Shown one piece after another: positions 7,954-15,993 of a stretch of DNA of 64,000 nt. Below the pieces are notes generated by a model. The model searched no databases. It was not told the origin of the DNA and saw only the letters and a list, made by a program, of their open reading frames with translations. This stretch comes from CAG-390 sp045543615 (GTDB lineage Bacteria > Bacillota > Clostridia > Oscillospirales > CAG-272), in assembly GCA_045543615.1 (NCBI GenBank), contig JAZPXL010000020.1, positions 1 through 64,000 on the forward strand, written 5' to 3'. Position 1 is the first letter of the stretch. Every line of letters begins with the position of its first letter. The position numbers were made by a program, and so were the translations under genes.

Positions 7954-7986
7954 ACGATGTATCTATATACGCTTTGAGGGCGAAAA

Positions 7987-8070
7987 ATGGGCAAAATGAT
8001 TGTTGGTTGCGATCGGGAGATTTTATTTCCAATAAAAAATAATCAACTTTCATACAAAGATGGAAAATAA
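7987..8070 (+). CDS. Candidate small leader protein, 27 aa
   Basis: A 27-codon frame starts about 27 nt after the predicted transcript start. GAGGG (7976-7980) lies 6 bases before the ATG, so it would be the first translated frame of the SipW operon. The product is hydrophilic with one Cys (MGKMIVGCDREIL...). No homologue is recognised. It could be a regulatory leader peptide, a real microprotein, or chance; the well-placed ribosome binding site is the main argument. Confidence 0.35.
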   Translation: MGKMIVGCDREILFPIKNNQLSYKDGK

Positions 8071-8076
8071 CGGAAG

Positions 8077-8250
8077 ATGTGCGTCTCAAACACACTTTGG
8101 TTGGGACAAATTTTTTCGGACACAAAAATTTCTTTGAAAGCTTCAACGATTTCTCTCCTTGTGCGTAAAAACGAAAAGTCTTTAAGTCTTTTTTGGCAAT
8201 TTGAAAATTCAGTTTTGTCCGTGTATGGACGAGAAAGATGTGACAAATGA
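8077..8250 (+). CDS. Candidate small protein coupled to the signal peptidase, 57 aa
   Basis: A 57-codon open frame ends at TGA 8248-8250, overlapping the ATG of the signal peptidase gene as ATGA. Such overlaps usually mean translational coupling, and the peptidase itself has only a weak site (GAGAAAG). The ATG at 8077 lacks a good ribosome binding site, which weakens the case. The product is basic, with two Cys and three Trp-containing or aromatic patches, and no recognised domain. Confidence 0.33.
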   Translation: MCVSNTLWLGQIFSDTKISLKASTISLLVRKNEKSLSLFWQFENSVLSVYGRERCDK

Positions 8251-9044
8251 AAAAAGTATTATCCATAGTAAAAACGGTGCTTGTGTGGCTCGTTGTAGCC
8301 GTTGCCGTTTTTATGATGATCTTCACAATAATATCTGTCAACACATTTGACAGAAACGATCGCTCCCTCTTTGGCTTTAAGCTGTATACCGTACTTACCG
8401 ACTCAATGGCGGCAACGGACTTCAGCGCAGGAGCAATCGTTATTATGAAGGAGGTTGATCCCTCCACTCTCGAAGAGGGTGATATAATCTCATACATCTC
8501 ACAGAGCACAGAGAGCTTTGGCGAGGTTATCACGCATAAGATCCGTTCAAAGACGGTGGATGCACAGGGCAATCCCGGCTTTATTACATACGGTACTACA
8601 ACAGGCGTTGACGATGAGATGGTCATTACCTATCCTTATATTACGGGTAAGTATGTAGGTCACATCCCTGCAGTAGGATATTTCTTTACATTCCTCAAGA
8701 CCACCCCCGGATACTTCGTTTGTATCTTTATTCCCTTTGCGATCCTTATAATCTATCAGGGACTTAAGGTAATTAACCTCTTCCGCAGATACAAGAAGGA
8801 GCAGATGGCAGAGGTACAGGAAGAGAAAGACAGACTTGCAGCTGAGCGTGAGGAGAACGAAAGATTACTTGCAGAGCTTCAGGCACTCAGAATGCAGATG
8901 CAATCCGAGGTTGCCGCAACAACTCCCACTACACCTACGGCAGAAGCACCTGCAACCACAACTACACCCACAGAGGCAGTTGTGTCTGCACCAACACAGA
9001 ACAGTGGAGATAATGTTACCGACACAGACGGTAGCGCAAACTGA
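8247..9044 (+). CDS. sipW: Signal peptidase I, SipW type, with coiled-coil tail
   Basis: A 265-residue membrane peptidase of the S26B class. The first helix spans about 7-32; the catalytic Ser is Ser53 (TDSM) and the general base His97 (ITHK). A second helix lies at about 153-172. Unlike canonical SipW it continues with a charged coiled coil (about 183-222, rich in E, K, L, R) and a Thr/Pro tail (224-265). The topology places this tail in the cytoplasm. It is the first large gene of an operon with TasA-like substrates, which it probably matures. The symbol is given by class; orthology to Bacillus SipW is not proved. Confidence 0.85.
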   Translation: MKKVLSIVKTVLVWLVVAVAVFMMIFTIISVNTFDRNDRSLFGFKLYTVLTDSMAATDFSAGAIVIMKEVDPSTLEEGDIISYISQSTESFGEVITHKIRSKTVDAQGNPGFITYGTTTGVDDEMVITYPYITGKYVGHIPAVGYFFTFLKTTPGYFVCIFIPFAILIIYQGLKVINLFRRYKKEQMAEVQEEKDRLAAEREENERLLAELQALRMQMQSEVAATTPTTPTAEAPATTTTPTEAVVSAPTQNSGDNVTDTDGSAN

Positions 9045-9085
9045 TAAACGCAAACAACAAAAATTCAGATTAGGAGGAACGCAAC

Positions 9086-9646
9086 GTGAAGAAGATAAAG
9101 CTGCGACTCTTGGTGATTGCCTTGCTTGCTTGTATAATGACAACGCTTTCACAGGGAACGCTTGCATATTATTCGACCGTAGGTACTGCAACAAATGTAG
9201 TTACCTCGGGTGATATCAAGCTCGTAATTCACGAAACCTCCGGTGATGGCACTCCGTTCCCTGATGAAGGAGTGTATATTATACCGGGTCAGATAGTTTC
9301 GAAGCGAGTGACTATTGAAAACGATTGCACTCATCCATTCTATTTGAGAGTTAAGCTTGTAAATGGCATAAACAGCACCGAGCTTTCTGCAGAGGAATGC
9401 TTCGGCATTGACCTCAATAGCCGAGATTGGACTCTCAAAGATGATGGCTACATATATTATAATAAAATAGTTGAAGCAGGAACGACCACCTCCCCTGTAT
9501 TCACACAGGTTGAGATAGTTGGAAGCCAGGTTGATACAAGTTTTATTGGCCTTACGCTGTCTCTCACGGTAAATGCGTATGCAGTGCAGTCCGAGAACAA
9601 TCCTGCCGACGAGCCGTGGAACGCTGTGGGCTGGCCTGCAGATTAA
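9086..9646 (+). CDS. TasA/camelysin-like exported protein (SipW-type signal)
   Basis: A 186-residue secreted beta-sandwich protein. A basic start and hydrophobic core lead to LAYYST at 26-31, then a SGDIKLVI strand, the typical signal and first strand of SipW-dependent TasA/camelysin proteins. IIPGQIVSKRVTIEN matches the conserved P-G-x-x-x-x-x-x-x-x-N segment of the fold. It starts with GTG (9086), supported by AGGAGG 8 bases upstream; no ATG in frame fits. It lies 41 bp after the signal peptidase gene. By family it would be a fibre subunit or surface protein; protease activity claimed for camelysin is uncertain. Confidence 0.82.
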   Translation: MKKIKLRLLVIALLACIMTTLSQGTLAYYSTVGTATNVVTSGDIKLVIHETSGDGTPFPDEGVYIIPGQIVSKRVTIENDCTHPFYLRVKLVNGINSTELSAEECFGIDLNSRDWTLKDDGYIYYNKIVEAGTTTSPVFTQVEIVGSQVDTSFIGLTLSLTVNAYAVQSENNPADEPWNAVGWPAD

Positions 9647-9656
9647 GGAGGACAGA

Positions 9657-10328
9657 ATGAAAAGAATTGTATCTGTACTTCTCGTTGCCGTGCTTGCACT
9701 TGGCTTGACTTTGCCGATTTTTTCAGCTGACGGTAACGTTACATACGATGGCACATCGCAGAAATTCATATTTGCACCCGGTGGCGAGCATTCGCTTACT
9801 GATCTTTTCCCGAATTTCAAGGATGTTATGCCCGGTGATAAGCTGACACAGCCTATCACGGTTAAGAATGAACGCTCAAACGAGGTCAAGGTAAATATAT
9901 ACGTTCGCTCGCTCGGTGCTGATGCAGGAAGCGAGGAGTTCCTCTCACAGCTCAATATGAAGGTTGCGAGATCGGAAAACAACACAATGGCGTATATGTT
10001 CGACGCATCGGCAGATCAAACTGCAGGTATGACCGATTGGGTATATCTCGGTACACTCTATTCGGGTGGCGAGGTCAACCTTGATGTTACACTTGATGTT
10101 CCGACAACACTTGGCAACGAGTTTAAAAATCAAGTTGGCTATCTCAAATGGGAGTTTATGGTTGAAGAGCTTCCGATTGAGCCTGACGATCCCGAGCCTC
10201 CCCCAACGGGCGACGAATCGGGAATAGTCCTTTATGCAAGCATTGCCGCAGTGGCAATAGTATTGATGCTTGTACTTATTATTGTAATCAAACGCCGTAA
10301 GGATAACGAAGAAAACGAAGAATATTGA
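9657..10328 (+). CDS. Cell-wall-anchored exported protein with PPPTG sortase motif
   Basis: A 223-residue protein with a cleavable signal peptide (1-23, ending FSA) and an all-beta ectodomain. VMPGDKLTQPITVKNERS resembles the TasA/DUF4352-like P-G-x-x-x-x-x-x-x-x-N pattern. The C-terminus has PPPTGDES, a hydrophobic helix and the basic tail KRRKDNEE, a sorting signal of the (S/P)PxTG class described for clostridial class B sortase. ATG 9657 has AAGGAGG upstream. It sits between two TasA-like genes, so it could tether the fibre to the wall, as TapA-like anchors do. No sortase is in the window. Confidence 0.75.
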   Translation: MKRIVSVLLVAVLALGLTLPIFSADGNVTYDGTSQKFIFAPGGEHSLTDLFPNFKDVMPGDKLTQPITVKNERSNEVKVNIYVRSLGADAGSEEFLSQLNMKVARSENNTMAYMFDASADQTAGMTDWVYLGTLYSGGEVNLDVTLDVPTTLGNEFKNQVGYLKWEFMVEELPIEPDDPEPPPTGDESGIVLYASIAAVAIVLMLVLIIVIKRRKDNEENEEY

Positions 10329-10343
10329 TGGAGGTAGAACGTA

Positions 10344-11009
10344 ATGCAGGGCAATGCCAAAAACAGTAGAGCCATATTAACGGCAAAAATAGCCCTTGTT
10401 GTCGGCGTAGTGCTTTTGCTTGCGTGGACAGTGCTTGGAACGGGCGCGTCGCTTGCTTGGTACACGGACGAAACACCTCCGATTGTCAATGTAATTGATT
10501 TTGCAGAATTTGATCTTGATGTATACTATAAGAATCACAATATGGACGATTATGAGGAAATCAAGATTGATACAAATATCTTTGGTGATGACGCACTCTA
10601 TGAGCCGAACTACACACAACTTGTGCATCTTAAGGTAAAGAACAACGGCACTACGGATATGAAATATCGCATAGCGATAGATGTTCGTGGCGTTACACTT
10701 GCCGAAAGCGTGCTTGGCAACGAGATATATCTGCCAAACTACCTGCGTTTTGGAGTAGCATTCTCCAACAGCGAGGCTGCCCTTGATCGCACACTTGCGC
10801 AGGATAATGCAGTTGAGGAGATGGCAACGCTCAGATTCAATCACTTCTCGGAATGGGATAGCGTGGTTGTAGCACCGGGCGAAGAGAGATATATTGCACT
10901 TGTGGTTCATATGCCAAAGACGGTTGGAAATGCAGCAAATTACAGAGGCGATACAGCACCTGACGTAAATCTTGGAATTACTGTCTATGCTGAACAGCTT
11001 AAGAGCTGA
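10344..11009 (+). CDS. TasA-like exported protein (SipW-type signal)
   Basis: A 221-residue protein with a membrane-spanning signal (about 12-35) followed by LAWYTDE at 37-43. The mature part is all-beta with YTQLVHLKVKNNGTTDMKYRI, the TasA-type strand pair, and ends in DVNLGITVYAEQLKS, close to the family C-terminus (I-x-V-x-A-x-Q). It lies between the PPPTG protein and the second SipW peptidase. It is probably a second fibre subunit or accessory. No anchor follows the beta domain. Confidence 0.8.
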   Translation: MQGNAKNSRAILTAKIALVVGVVLLLAWTVLGTGASLAWYTDETPPIVNVIDFAEFDLDVYYKNHNMDDYEEIKIDTNIFGDDALYEPNYTQLVHLKVKNNGTTDMKYRIAIDVRGVTLAESVLGNEIYLPNYLRFGVAFSNSEAALDRTLAQDNAVEEMATLRFNHFSEWDSVVVAPGEERYIALVVHMPKTVGNAANYRGDTAPDVNLGITVYAEQLKS

Positions 11010-11019
11010 GAGGTGCTAA

Positions 11020-11820
11020 ATGGCAACAAGGAAGGATATAGGTAAAAAAATATGGAACATAGTGAGCACTGTGCTCGTTGTGTTCGTGGTGCTCATCGCA
11101 GTATTTCTGATGGGCTCAAGAATAATAGGCTTCAGAGTGTTTAATGTTATATCAGGCAGTATGGAGCCTACATACAGCGTCGGTGACCTTATATATGTAA
11201 AGGAAATTTATCCCGGCGAAATTAAAACAACCTCACAGCGCGTTGAGAAGATCGAGCGCATAGAGGCGATGATTGATAGCGGCGAGCTTAAGGTCGGAGA
11301 TGCTATTACTTTTGTGATGAATGACAACCTTGTGGTAGCTACGCATAAGATCATTGAAATTGACAGAGAAGAAAGATGCTTCAGAACACAGGGAGAGGCA
11401 AATGAAACAGCAGATGCAGCACCTGTTAAGTATGAAAATCTGATAGGTAAACCGTATTTCGCAATCCCACTTGTTGGATATCTGTCCGATGCAATACAGA
11501 ATCCTCCCGGGATCTATATCGCAATAATTACAGTTGCAATATTGGTTGTTGTGGTCTTTCTGCCCGACGTTCTCACTCTAATTAAGAGACTTTCAAAGAA
11601 AAAGAAGACGGGCGAGGAAGAGGAGAGCGAGAGCTCCCCGACAACCGGCGAAGTTACAGCAGAGGAAAGAGCAGAGCTTGAGCGACTTCGTGCAGAGATC
11701 GAAGCTGCCAAGGCAGAGCTTGCAGCTGCCCGTGGGGAAGCACCAATACCCCCCACACCTGACGAGACGAAGCCCGAGACGGAGCAAACACCGTCACAGG
11801 ACACGCCCTCGGAACAATAA
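11020..11820 (+). CDS. Signal peptidase I, SipW type, with insertion and coiled-coil tail
   Basis: A 266-residue S26B peptidase. The first helix is at about 15-35. Catalytic Ser47 lies in SGSMEP and general-base His109 in ATHK. A roughly 20-residue charged insertion (about 68-90) separates the catalytic Ser region from the KVGDAITF strand and is absent from the other two copies. A second helix (164-183) is followed by a coiled coil (about 213-240, ERAELERLRAEIEAAK) and a Pro/Thr tail. It lies 10 bp downstream of the TasA-like gene, closing the operon, and directly precedes the TasA/beta-helix genes. Possible specialisation for those large substrates is inferred. Confidence 0.85.
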   Translation: MATRKDIGKKIWNIVSTVLVVFVVLIAVFLMGSRIIGFRVFNVISGSMEPTYSVGDLIYVKEIYPGEIKTTSQRVEKIERIEAMIDSGELKVGDAITFVMNDNLVVATHKIIEIDREERCFRTQGEANETADAAPVKYENLIGKPYFAIPLVGYLSDAIQNPPGIYIAIITVAILVVVVFLPDVLTLIKRLSKKKKTGEEEESESSPTTGEVTAEERAELERLRAEIEAAKAELAAARGEAPIPPTPDETKPETEQTPSQDTPSEQ

Positions 11821-11870
11821 TTTTGAATCGTTTTACAACTAAATATAAAAAACCAAAAGGAGAAAAAACG

Positions 11871-12520
11871 ATGAAAAAGAAAATCTTAGTCATCGCTCTG
11901 TCGCTTGCACTGGTGGCAACTCTCTCTATGGGATCTCTTGCGTGGTTCACTGATAGCGATTCTATCAAGAACGACTTCTACGTTGGAGATACAAACACCG
12001 ATCCCGATAAGGTATTCGGACTTGATGTTTGGGAGACTGTTGACAATCAGGAAATCGGCAGAGGAGACAAGACCGGAGCTGGTACAAGTTATGAAGCTAT
12101 CCTCCCCGGTCAGGTTCTTAGCAAAGCCCCTGTTCTTGAGAACACAGGTATTCACCCGATGTACGTTCGTGCATTCGTAACCGTATCCGGTGCTGATATT
12201 CTTATCGACGCTATGGGTGGTTTCGATTGGACAAAGACCGATCTGTTCCTCGCTGGTCTTAACACCACTGAGTGGACAATGGACGACGTACTTTACACAG
12301 CAGACAATACTCTTGTCTATGTATTCACCTATAACACCGCTCTCGCAGCGAAGACGGTTTCTGCTCCTCTCTTCGATAGCGTTGTTATCCCCACAGGCCT
12401 TACAAAGGAACAGGCTGCAGAGCTTGACTCTTTCAGCGTATCTGTTTCCGGTCAGGCTATCCAGTCCGAGCACATCCTCTGCAACAACGCAGTTGATGCT
12501 TTTGCAAAGTACTGGGACGC
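11871..12520 (+). repeat. Direct repeat, first copy (export/TasA module)
   Basis: About 650 bp encoding the signal and TasA module are almost identical to 13708-14357, including the AACCAAAAGGAGAAAAAACG leader just upstream. Differences are mostly third-position changes, which suggests a recent duplication or continuing gene conversion. Confidence 0.85.
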
Positions 12521-13340
12521 TGAGGGCACAATCTTTGGTTATGCGGCAGATGCAGTTGAGATTCTTGTTCTCAACGGCAGAGTTCTCAAGCTTGCTGAGA
12601 CTCCCGCTGACCTTGGTAACCTTCTTGCAACCGCTACCGCTGGCGACACAATCGTTCTTTCTGACGCAGCAAGCTATGGCATCGTTGAAATCGCTGATGA
12701 TCTCACTGATGTTGTAATCGATGCAGCAGGTAATGACAGTGTTCAGTTCACAATTAAGTCCGGTGTTGTTCTTGAGGACGTAGTTATCAAGAATCTTGAC
12801 CTTGCGGCTTACAATGGACAGGGTAGCTACGGCGGTGCTGTAAGCATTGAAGCTGCTGCAGATGTTGAGATTACATTTGAAGACTGCACATTCAGACCTA
12901 ACTCTGGTTACTCAGGTGTTAGAAGCTTTACTGAAGCTGCAGAGCTTACATTTGTAAACTGCACATTTGAGGGCGGTAGATATGCTTTCTATAAGAGTGG
13001 CGCACCTATCAAGTCTCTTGTATTTGATGATTGCACATTCAGAGCACAGTCTTCTTGGATCGCTCAGTCACACGGCGGAACTGAGGCTATAACTCTCTCT
13101 GTTACAGACTGTACATTTGAGGGCTGCACAGGCGGTCTCTTCAAGTGCTCCGGTGCATATGCAGCAGGTAGCGTATTTACATTCGCTAACAATACTCTCG
13201 ATGCAAACTGCACAGGTCACGATGGCAACCCTGCTAAGTTCTTTGAGCTTAACGTAACAAACGCAACTACAACAGTTTCCGGAAACACTCTCGCAGGTGC
13301 TGATTGGAATCCTGACGCTGCTTGTGGTCTCGTTAAATAA
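11871..13340 (+). CDS. TasA-type module fused to right-handed beta-helix, copy A1
   Basis: A 489-residue exported protein. The signal ends at LAWFTDSD (23-30). A TasA-like beta-sandwich follows to about residue 215 (ILPGQVLSKAPVLENTG is the family segment; GQAIQSEH its last strand). Residues about 225-489 are parallel beta-helix rungs with repeated FEDCTF, FVNCTF, FDDCTF and VTDCTF phrases, one cysteine per rung. ATG 11871 follows AAAAGGAG. No membrane anchor or sortase signal is present before the stop. It probably acts as a surface or matrix adhesin. The first 215 residues are nearly identical to copy A2 at 13708; the rest is unrelated. An in-frame remnant follows directly after the stop. 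Confidence 0.8.
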   Translation: MKKKILVIALSLALVATLSMGSLAWFTDSDSIKNDFYVGDTNTDPDKVFGLDVWETVDNQEIGRGDKTGAGTSYEAILPGQVLSKAPVLENTGIHPMYVRAFVTVSGADILIDAMGGFDWTKTDLFLAGLNTTEWTMDDVLYTADNTLVYVFTYNTALAAKTVSAPLFDSVVIPTGLTKEQAAELDSFSVSVSGQAIQSEHILCNNAVDAFAKYWDAEGTIFGYAADAVEILVLNGRVLKLAETPADLGNLLATATAGDTIVLSDAASYGIVEIADDLTDVVIDAAGNDSVQFTIKSGVVLEDVVIKNLDLAAYNGQGSYGGAVSIEAAADVEITFEDCTFRPNSGYSGVRSFTEAAELTFVNCTFEGGRYAFYKSGAPIKSLVFDDCTFRAQSSWIAQSHGGTEAITLSVTDCTFEGCTGGLFKCSGAYAAGSVFTFANNTLDANCTGHDGNPAKFFELNVTNATTTVSGNTLAGADWNPDAACGLVK

Positions 13341-13622
13341 TTAACAAATCTTATCCCTGCGCCCGCACAGCCTAAAGGACTGCTTATGGGCATCTCGGAC
13401 GGTGGCGACTTTATGATCAATCTCTTCAGACTCTCCGGTGACCGGAAGGCAACCATTTATGGTGGCGAGTTTGTAGATTGGAATCCCAATGTAGGAGACA
13501 AGAGAAAGCTTGGCTTCTTCCTTGAGGGTCAGACCACAGCAGGCGTAACACCCGACACTTACTCGATCGAGGTTGGAACCTATGAGGGTAAGCCCGTTTA
13601 CACCGTTGAATTCAACGGCTGA
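13341..13622 (+). pseudogene. Remnant of a TasA/beta-helix gene C-terminus
   Basis: The frame of the upstream gene stays open for 93 codons after its TAA at 13338-13340. An internal ATG at 13386, with AAAGGA upstream, would give 78 residues. The sequence RKATIYGGEFVDWNPN and the ending KPVYTVEFNG look like the last rungs and cap of a beta-helix surface protein, not like a complete protein. The most likely explanation is the tail left by deletion of a third paralogue, or a tail separated from copy A1 by a nonsense codon. Stop-codon readthrough would restore one long protein. The upstream part carries one copy of an 18-bp repeat. Confidence 0.5.
13366..13383 (+). repeat. 18-bp repeat CACAGCCTAAAGGACTGC, copy 1
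   Basis: Identical to 15976-15993. Related shorter versions with CGCACAGC occur near 15749 and 15818. All lie in spacers between the TasA/beta-helix genes. The repeat can form a small CAG/CTG hairpin. Confidence 0.7.
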
Positions 13623-13707
13623 ACAAACGCGTTCCGCAAGGAAGGCAACAACTAATTTTTGGATCGTTTTTTAAGCGATAAATAAAAAACCAAAAGGAGA
13701 AAAAACG

Positions 13708-14357
13708 ATGAAAAAGAAAATCTTAGTCATCGCACTGTCGCTTGCACTGGTGGCAACTCTCTCTATGGGATCTCTTGCGTGGTTCACTGATAGCGATTCT
13801 ATTAAGAACGACTTCTACGTTGGAGACACAAACACCGATCCCGATAAAGTATTCGGACTTGATGTTTGGGAGACTGTTGATAATCAGGAAATCGGCAGAG
13901 GAGACAAGACCGGAGCTGGTACACTTTATGAAGCTATCCTCCCCGGCCAGGTTCTCAGCAAAGCCCCTGTTCTTGAGAACACAGGCATTCACCCGATGTA
14001 CGTTCGTGCATTCGTAACCGTATCCGGTGCCGATATTCTTATCGATGCTATGGGTGGTTTCGATTGGACAAAGACCGATCTGTTCCTCGCTGGTCTTAAC
14101 ACCACCGATTGGACAATGGAAGACGTACTCTACACAGTAGACGACGAGCTCGTTTACGTGTTCACCTATAACACCGCTCTCGCAGCGAAGACAGTTTCTG
14201 CTCCTCTCTTCGACAGCGTTGTTATCCCCACAGGTCTTACCAAGGAGCAGGCTGCTGATCTCGATATGTTCAGCGTATCTGTTTACGGTCAGGCTATCCA
14301 GTCCGAGCACATCCTCTGCAACAACGCAGTTGATGCATTTGCTGAGTACTGGGATGC
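13708..14357 (+). repeat. Direct repeat, second copy (export/TasA module)
   Basis: Partner of 11871-12520. Homology stops sharply near codon 215, at the border to the beta-helix. Confidence 0.85.
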
Positions 14358-15702
14358 TGATAGCACTCTCTTCGGTTACGAGAAGGGTGCAGATGCAATC
14401 GCTCTCGTTCTTGATGGCGAAACCGTTTATGTAAGCGATCTCGCAGGCATTCAGGCAGCAAGAGCAGCTGGCGAAAAAGATATCTACGCTTTCAGAGCTG
14501 ATATCAATATTAAGTCAGAGAACAATATGAGTGGAGCTGACCTCTATGTATTTGATAGTGTTGTTAACACAACAAGTGGTAACTACATCGGTCTTGCTCA
14601 TTCTCAGAATATTACATATCACGATGTAGTATTCAACGGTGGAATGTTCCTCTACGGAGTTGACACATTCACAGAGTGCACATTCAACCTTACAAGCAAC
14701 TATATGTGGACATACGGCGCAACCGAGGCTTCCTTTATCAACTGTGTATTCAACACAGACGGTAAGGCTATCCTTGTTTACACCGAAGGTTCAGATGTAG
14801 ATCATGTTGTAAATGTTGAGGATTGCACATTCAACGCAACAAAGACTGCAAAGACTGCGACCGGCATCGAGGTTGCAGCAGTTTCCATCGACGGATCTCT
14901 TCCTAACGGTGGCACAGGCACATTCACTGTTAACTTTGCCGGCACAAATGCAGTAGACGGCAACTTCAATGGCCTCTACCAGCTCAAGTGCAACAACGTT
15001 AAGAACAATGTAACTGTTAACAACAACGGTACTGTTTCTTACATCGCTAACGGTCAGGATGATCTTGACGCAGCTATCGCAGCAGCAGCTGAAGGCGAAG
15101 TAATCGCTCTCGATGCAGGTACTTACACAGTTTCCGGCGACAACAAGGTTGTTATCGTTGGTAGTGGTGCTGACACCGTTATCAACATTAATGGCAACAT
15201 TCAGAACGCTGACATCTCCAATGCTACAATTACAGGTGGCGACTCTCTCAATGTTAAGGCTAACGGCGTTACATTCACAAACGTTATTTTCGACGGTAAT
15301 GTTGGTAATGTAAGTCAGGGCGTTGTAAAGGGCGATATGACCTTTACAGACTGCACCTTCAACGCAGGCTTCCACATTGACAGCTCTATTGCAGGCGTAA
15401 ATGTTGCATTTGTTGGTTGTACATTTGACGAGTACGCATACATCAAGCTCGGCGGTAGCGCAAACTACTCTATGACTGATTGCGTAATCGAGACACTTGC
15501 ATCCGATGCAACAGGTCCTTGGGGCAGACAGTGGGTTATCTCTTACAGCGACATTACATTCACTAATTGCGAAATTGGTCGTGTAATTCGTGCAGGCGGT
15601 GCTATCACTATCACACTCGACGGTTGTGTTGATGAGAACAATGTAGCAGTAACTGATGCTATCGTTCACACATACAACGCTCCCACAGTTGTTATCAAGT
15701 AA
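13708..15702 (+). CDS. TasA-type module fused to right-handed beta-helix, copy A2
   Basis: A 664-residue exported protein. Signal and TasA module (1 to about 215, LAWFTDSD at 23-30) are nearly identical to copy A1. The C-terminal part (about 225-664) is longer and different: rungs such as FTECTFN, FINCVFN, VEDCTFN, FTDCTFN and FVGCTFD indicate two consecutive parallel beta-helix segments separated near the LDAAIAAAAEGEVIALDAG start motif, typical of pectate-lyase-like solenoids. No catalytic motif of a polysaccharide lyase was recognised, so binding is more likely than catalysis. The same AAAAGGAG leader as in A1 precedes it. Confidence 0.8.
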   Translation: MKKKILVIALSLALVATLSMGSLAWFTDSDSIKNDFYVGDTNTDPDKVFGLDVWETVDNQEIGRGDKTGAGTLYEAILPGQVLSKAPVLENTGIHPMYVRAFVTVSGADILIDAMGGFDWTKTDLFLAGLNTTDWTMEDVLYTVDDELVYVFTYNTALAAKTVSAPLFDSVVIPTGLTKEQAADLDMFSVSVYGQAIQSEHILCNNAVDAFAEYWDADSTLFGYEKGADAIALVLDGETVYVSDLAGIQAARAAGEKDIYAFRADINIKSENNMSGADLYVFDSVVNTTSGNYIGLAHSQNITYHDVVFNGGMFLYGVDTFTECTFNLTSNYMWTYGATEASFINCVFNTDGKAILVYTEGSDVDHVVNVEDCTFNATKTAKTATGIEVAAVSIDGSLPNGGTGTFTVNFAGTNAVDGNFNGLYQLKCNNVKNNVTVNNNGTVSYIANGQDDLDAAIAAAAEGEVIALDAGTYTVSGDNKVVIVGSGADTVININGNIQNADISNATITGGDSLNVKANGVTFTNVIFDGNVGNVSQGVVKGDMTFTDCTFNAGFHIDSSIAGVNVAFVGCTFDEYAYIKLGGSANYSMTDCVIETLASDATGPWGRQWVISYSDITFTNCEIGRVIRAGGAITITLDGCVDENNVAVTDAIVHTYNAPTVVIK

Positions 15703-15805
15703 GATAAGCGAATACGTTTTCTTACAAACAAAACCCGATGCGCCCGCACAGCGTTGAGGGTAAAAACAAAATCAAACAAATTTCGGCATAGCCCGAAAAA
15801 AATAA

Positions 15806-15837
15806 AGATCCTGCACGCACAGCTTTAAGTAGGATCT
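15806..15837 (+). promoter_or_regulatory. Leader hairpin
   Basis: AGATCCT (15806-15812) pairs with AGGATCT (15831-15837). The loop holds a CGCACAGC variant of the 18-bp repeat. A TTTCGG/CCGAAA hairpin lies just upstream (15781-15796). Both fall in the 364-bp spacer before the next TasA/beta-helix gene. Confidence 0.45.
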
Positions 15838-15877
15838 GAAAAACCAAGTTTTATCTTTAGGAAAGGAGGAAACCTTT

Positions 15878-15985
15878 ATGAAAATTGAACAAATGACAAT
15901 TTGCACAACGGGGGGGGGTATTACCTCTCAGCCTTTGGATATATTGCACAAAGCCGATCGAATGGAGGTTACCTCCACAGCCTAA
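15878..15985 (+). CDS. Candidate leader peptide with a G9 tract, 35 aa
   Basis: A 35-codon frame has one of the best ribosome binding sites in the window (GGAAAGGAGG, 15860-15869, 8 bases before the ATG). Codons 11-14 contain nine consecutive G (15910-15918). Gaining one G would extend the frame to TAA at about 16047 (56 residues), and losing one would extend it to about 16022, close to the next gene. Such tracts are classic sites of slipped-strand phase variation. The peptide has no recognised domain. It ends inside the second copy of the 18-bp repeat. It may be a regulatory leader for the 16067 gene. Confidence 0.4.
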   Translation: MKIEQMTICTTGGGITSQPLDILHKADRMEVTSTA

Positions 15986-15993
15986 AGGACTGC
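15976..15993 (+). repeat. 18-bp repeat CACAGCCTAAAGGACTGC, copy 2
   Basis: Exact match to 13366-13383. It is preceded by the inverted repeat GGAGG-TTA-CCTCC (15964-15976) and followed by another CCTCC, so alternative pairings are possible. Confidence 0.7.

Noticed and set aside
12835..15500. Pectate lyase activity of the beta-helix proteins
   Set aside because: The fold pattern is similar, but no catalytic Asp/Arg motif of a lyase family was recognised; a binding or structural role is more likely.
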